Shown here one piece after another: positions 5,943 to 6,383 of a stretch of 6,383 nucleotides of DNA. The notes below the pieces were generated by a model. It was not told where the DNA came from and did not search any database. It was given only the letters and a program-made list of their open reading frames with translations. Position 1 is the first letter of the stretch; the number at the start of each line of letters is the position of its first letter. Made by a program: the position numbers and the translations under genes. Source of the DNA: DATGUN01 sp035301285 (GTDB taxonomy: Bacteria > Bacillota > Bacilli > Bacillales > Amphibacillaceae); assembly GCA_035301285.1 (NCBI GenBank), contig DATGUN010000103.1, positions 1 through 6,383 of the forward strand, in the 5' to 3' direction.

Positions 5943-6065
5943 AACAACTTAAAATAGCCTTACCTATTGTTAATACCCTTTATGGTAAAAAAACAAACAG
6001 CAATCATATGGCGTGGCATCCAAAATTTTCCACCTGGGACATTATCCTCGTCCCTTCAACCTTTC

Positions 6066-6383
6066 TCACGTCATATCTATGGCTGTGGCGACCATTTTTT
6101 CGCATTGTTTCAATTCGGCTTCATCTGGTTCGAGATCCACAATGATTGAATCAGGGACCATTGTCGCCCCTGCGTCCTCAAGTTCCTCGTACATGATTTC
6201 AACCGCTGTTCCATAATCTTCATACGACGAGTCAGCGGAACCGAACACACCACAAACTTTTCCAGTGAAATCCAGTGTATGTATCTCGTCAAATAGATCC
6301 TCTGCCTCCAACGGCAATTCGCCGTCTGCCCACGTATAGACACCCACGAAAATCATGTCATACGCCAGTAACTGTTGTACATC
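6066..6383 (-). CDS. Short-chain flavodoxin, C-terminal part (5' end outside window)
   Basis: The frame is open from the window edge (DVQQLLAYDMIFVG...) to the stop at 6066-6068, 105 residues in all. About 45 N-terminal residues, including the phosphate-binding T/S-x-T-G-N-T loop, must lie beyond 6383. Visible flavodoxin features are the hydrophobic strand MIFVGVYTW, then ADGELPLEAEDLF, whose Trp should stack on the FMN ring, and VFGSADSSYEDYGTAVE, the second isoalloxazine loop with a conserved Tyr. This pattern matches Bacillus YkuN/YkuP flavodoxins, which are low-potential one-electron carriers that feed enzymes such as fatty-acid P450s, desaturases or nitric oxide synthase. The protein is strongly acidic, as usual for flavodoxins. 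The physiological partner is not visible here. ATG 6356 is an internal Met, not the start. Confidence 0.9.
   Translation of the reverse strand, partial: DVQQLLAYDMIFVGVYTWADGELPLEAEDLFDEIHTLDFTGKVCGVFGSADSSYEDYGTAVEIMYEELEDAGATMVPDSIIVDLEPDEAELKQCEKMVATAIDMT

Noticed and set aside
5960..6000. Promoter for the dehydrogenase gene (TTGTTT and TATTAA on the minus strand)
   Set aside because: The spacing is 15 nt and the -35 lies in a T run, so the match could easily be chance.
6036..6054. GGGAC/GTCCC hairpin after the flavodoxin gene
   Set aside because: The 5-bp stem with a 9-nt loop is not followed by a T tract, so terminator function is not supported.

Overview
The window looks like chromosomal DNA of a low-to-moderate G+C Gram-positive bacterium, probably a Bacillaceae member of the Oceanobacillus/Virgibacillus/Lentibacillus kind. 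This placement is inference. It rests on purine-rich ribosome binding sites, a teichoic-acid-type polymerase, a flavodoxin of the Bacillus YkuN/YkuP type, a BdhA-like dehydrogenase, acidic proteins, and a group II intron that closely resembles (from memory) the Oceanobacillus iheyensis IIC intron.

Layout from left to right. Positions 1-133 hold the 3' end of a plus-strand NAD(P)H-dependent FMN reductase-like gene. Positions ~142-2021 are a complete group IIC intron on the minus strand: 5' end GTGTGCCC at 2021, ribozyme domains I-III at ~1650-2021, a reverse transcriptase/maturase in domain IV, and domains V and VI at ~147-219. The intron sits directly downstream of the rho-independent terminator (2025-2054) of the next gene, as is usual for class C introns, and its EBS1 candidate pairs with the exon next to the junction. 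Positions 2113-4536 encode an 807-residue CDP-glycerol glycerophosphotransferase-like (TagF-like) enzyme on the minus strand. A 338-base gap (4537-4874) holds its likely promoter and leader plus GC-rich REP-like repeats. Positions 4875-5930 encode a zinc-dependent (R,R)-2,3-butanediol dehydrogenase-like enzyme (minus). Positions 6066-6383 hold the C-terminal part of a flavodoxin (minus), cut by the window edge.

The most interesting point is in the intron reverse transcriptase. The gene is split into two reading frames: RT domain to residue 286, then thumb/X and DNA-binding domains in the -1 frame. The join falls exactly on a G GGA AAG slippery heptamer in the correct phase, followed after 6 nt by a perfect 8-bp GC-rich stem with a 3-nt loop. 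A -1 slip would give a 428-residue protein that reads smoothly through the family sequence. The window therefore shows either candidate programmed -1 frameshifting controlling a group IIC maturase, or a one-base deletion that happens to lie there.

The cell-envelope polymerase, the dehydrogenase and the flavodoxin share a strand but are separated by 135-338 bases, so they need not form one operon. I saw no tRNA, rRNA, CRISPR array or phage genes.
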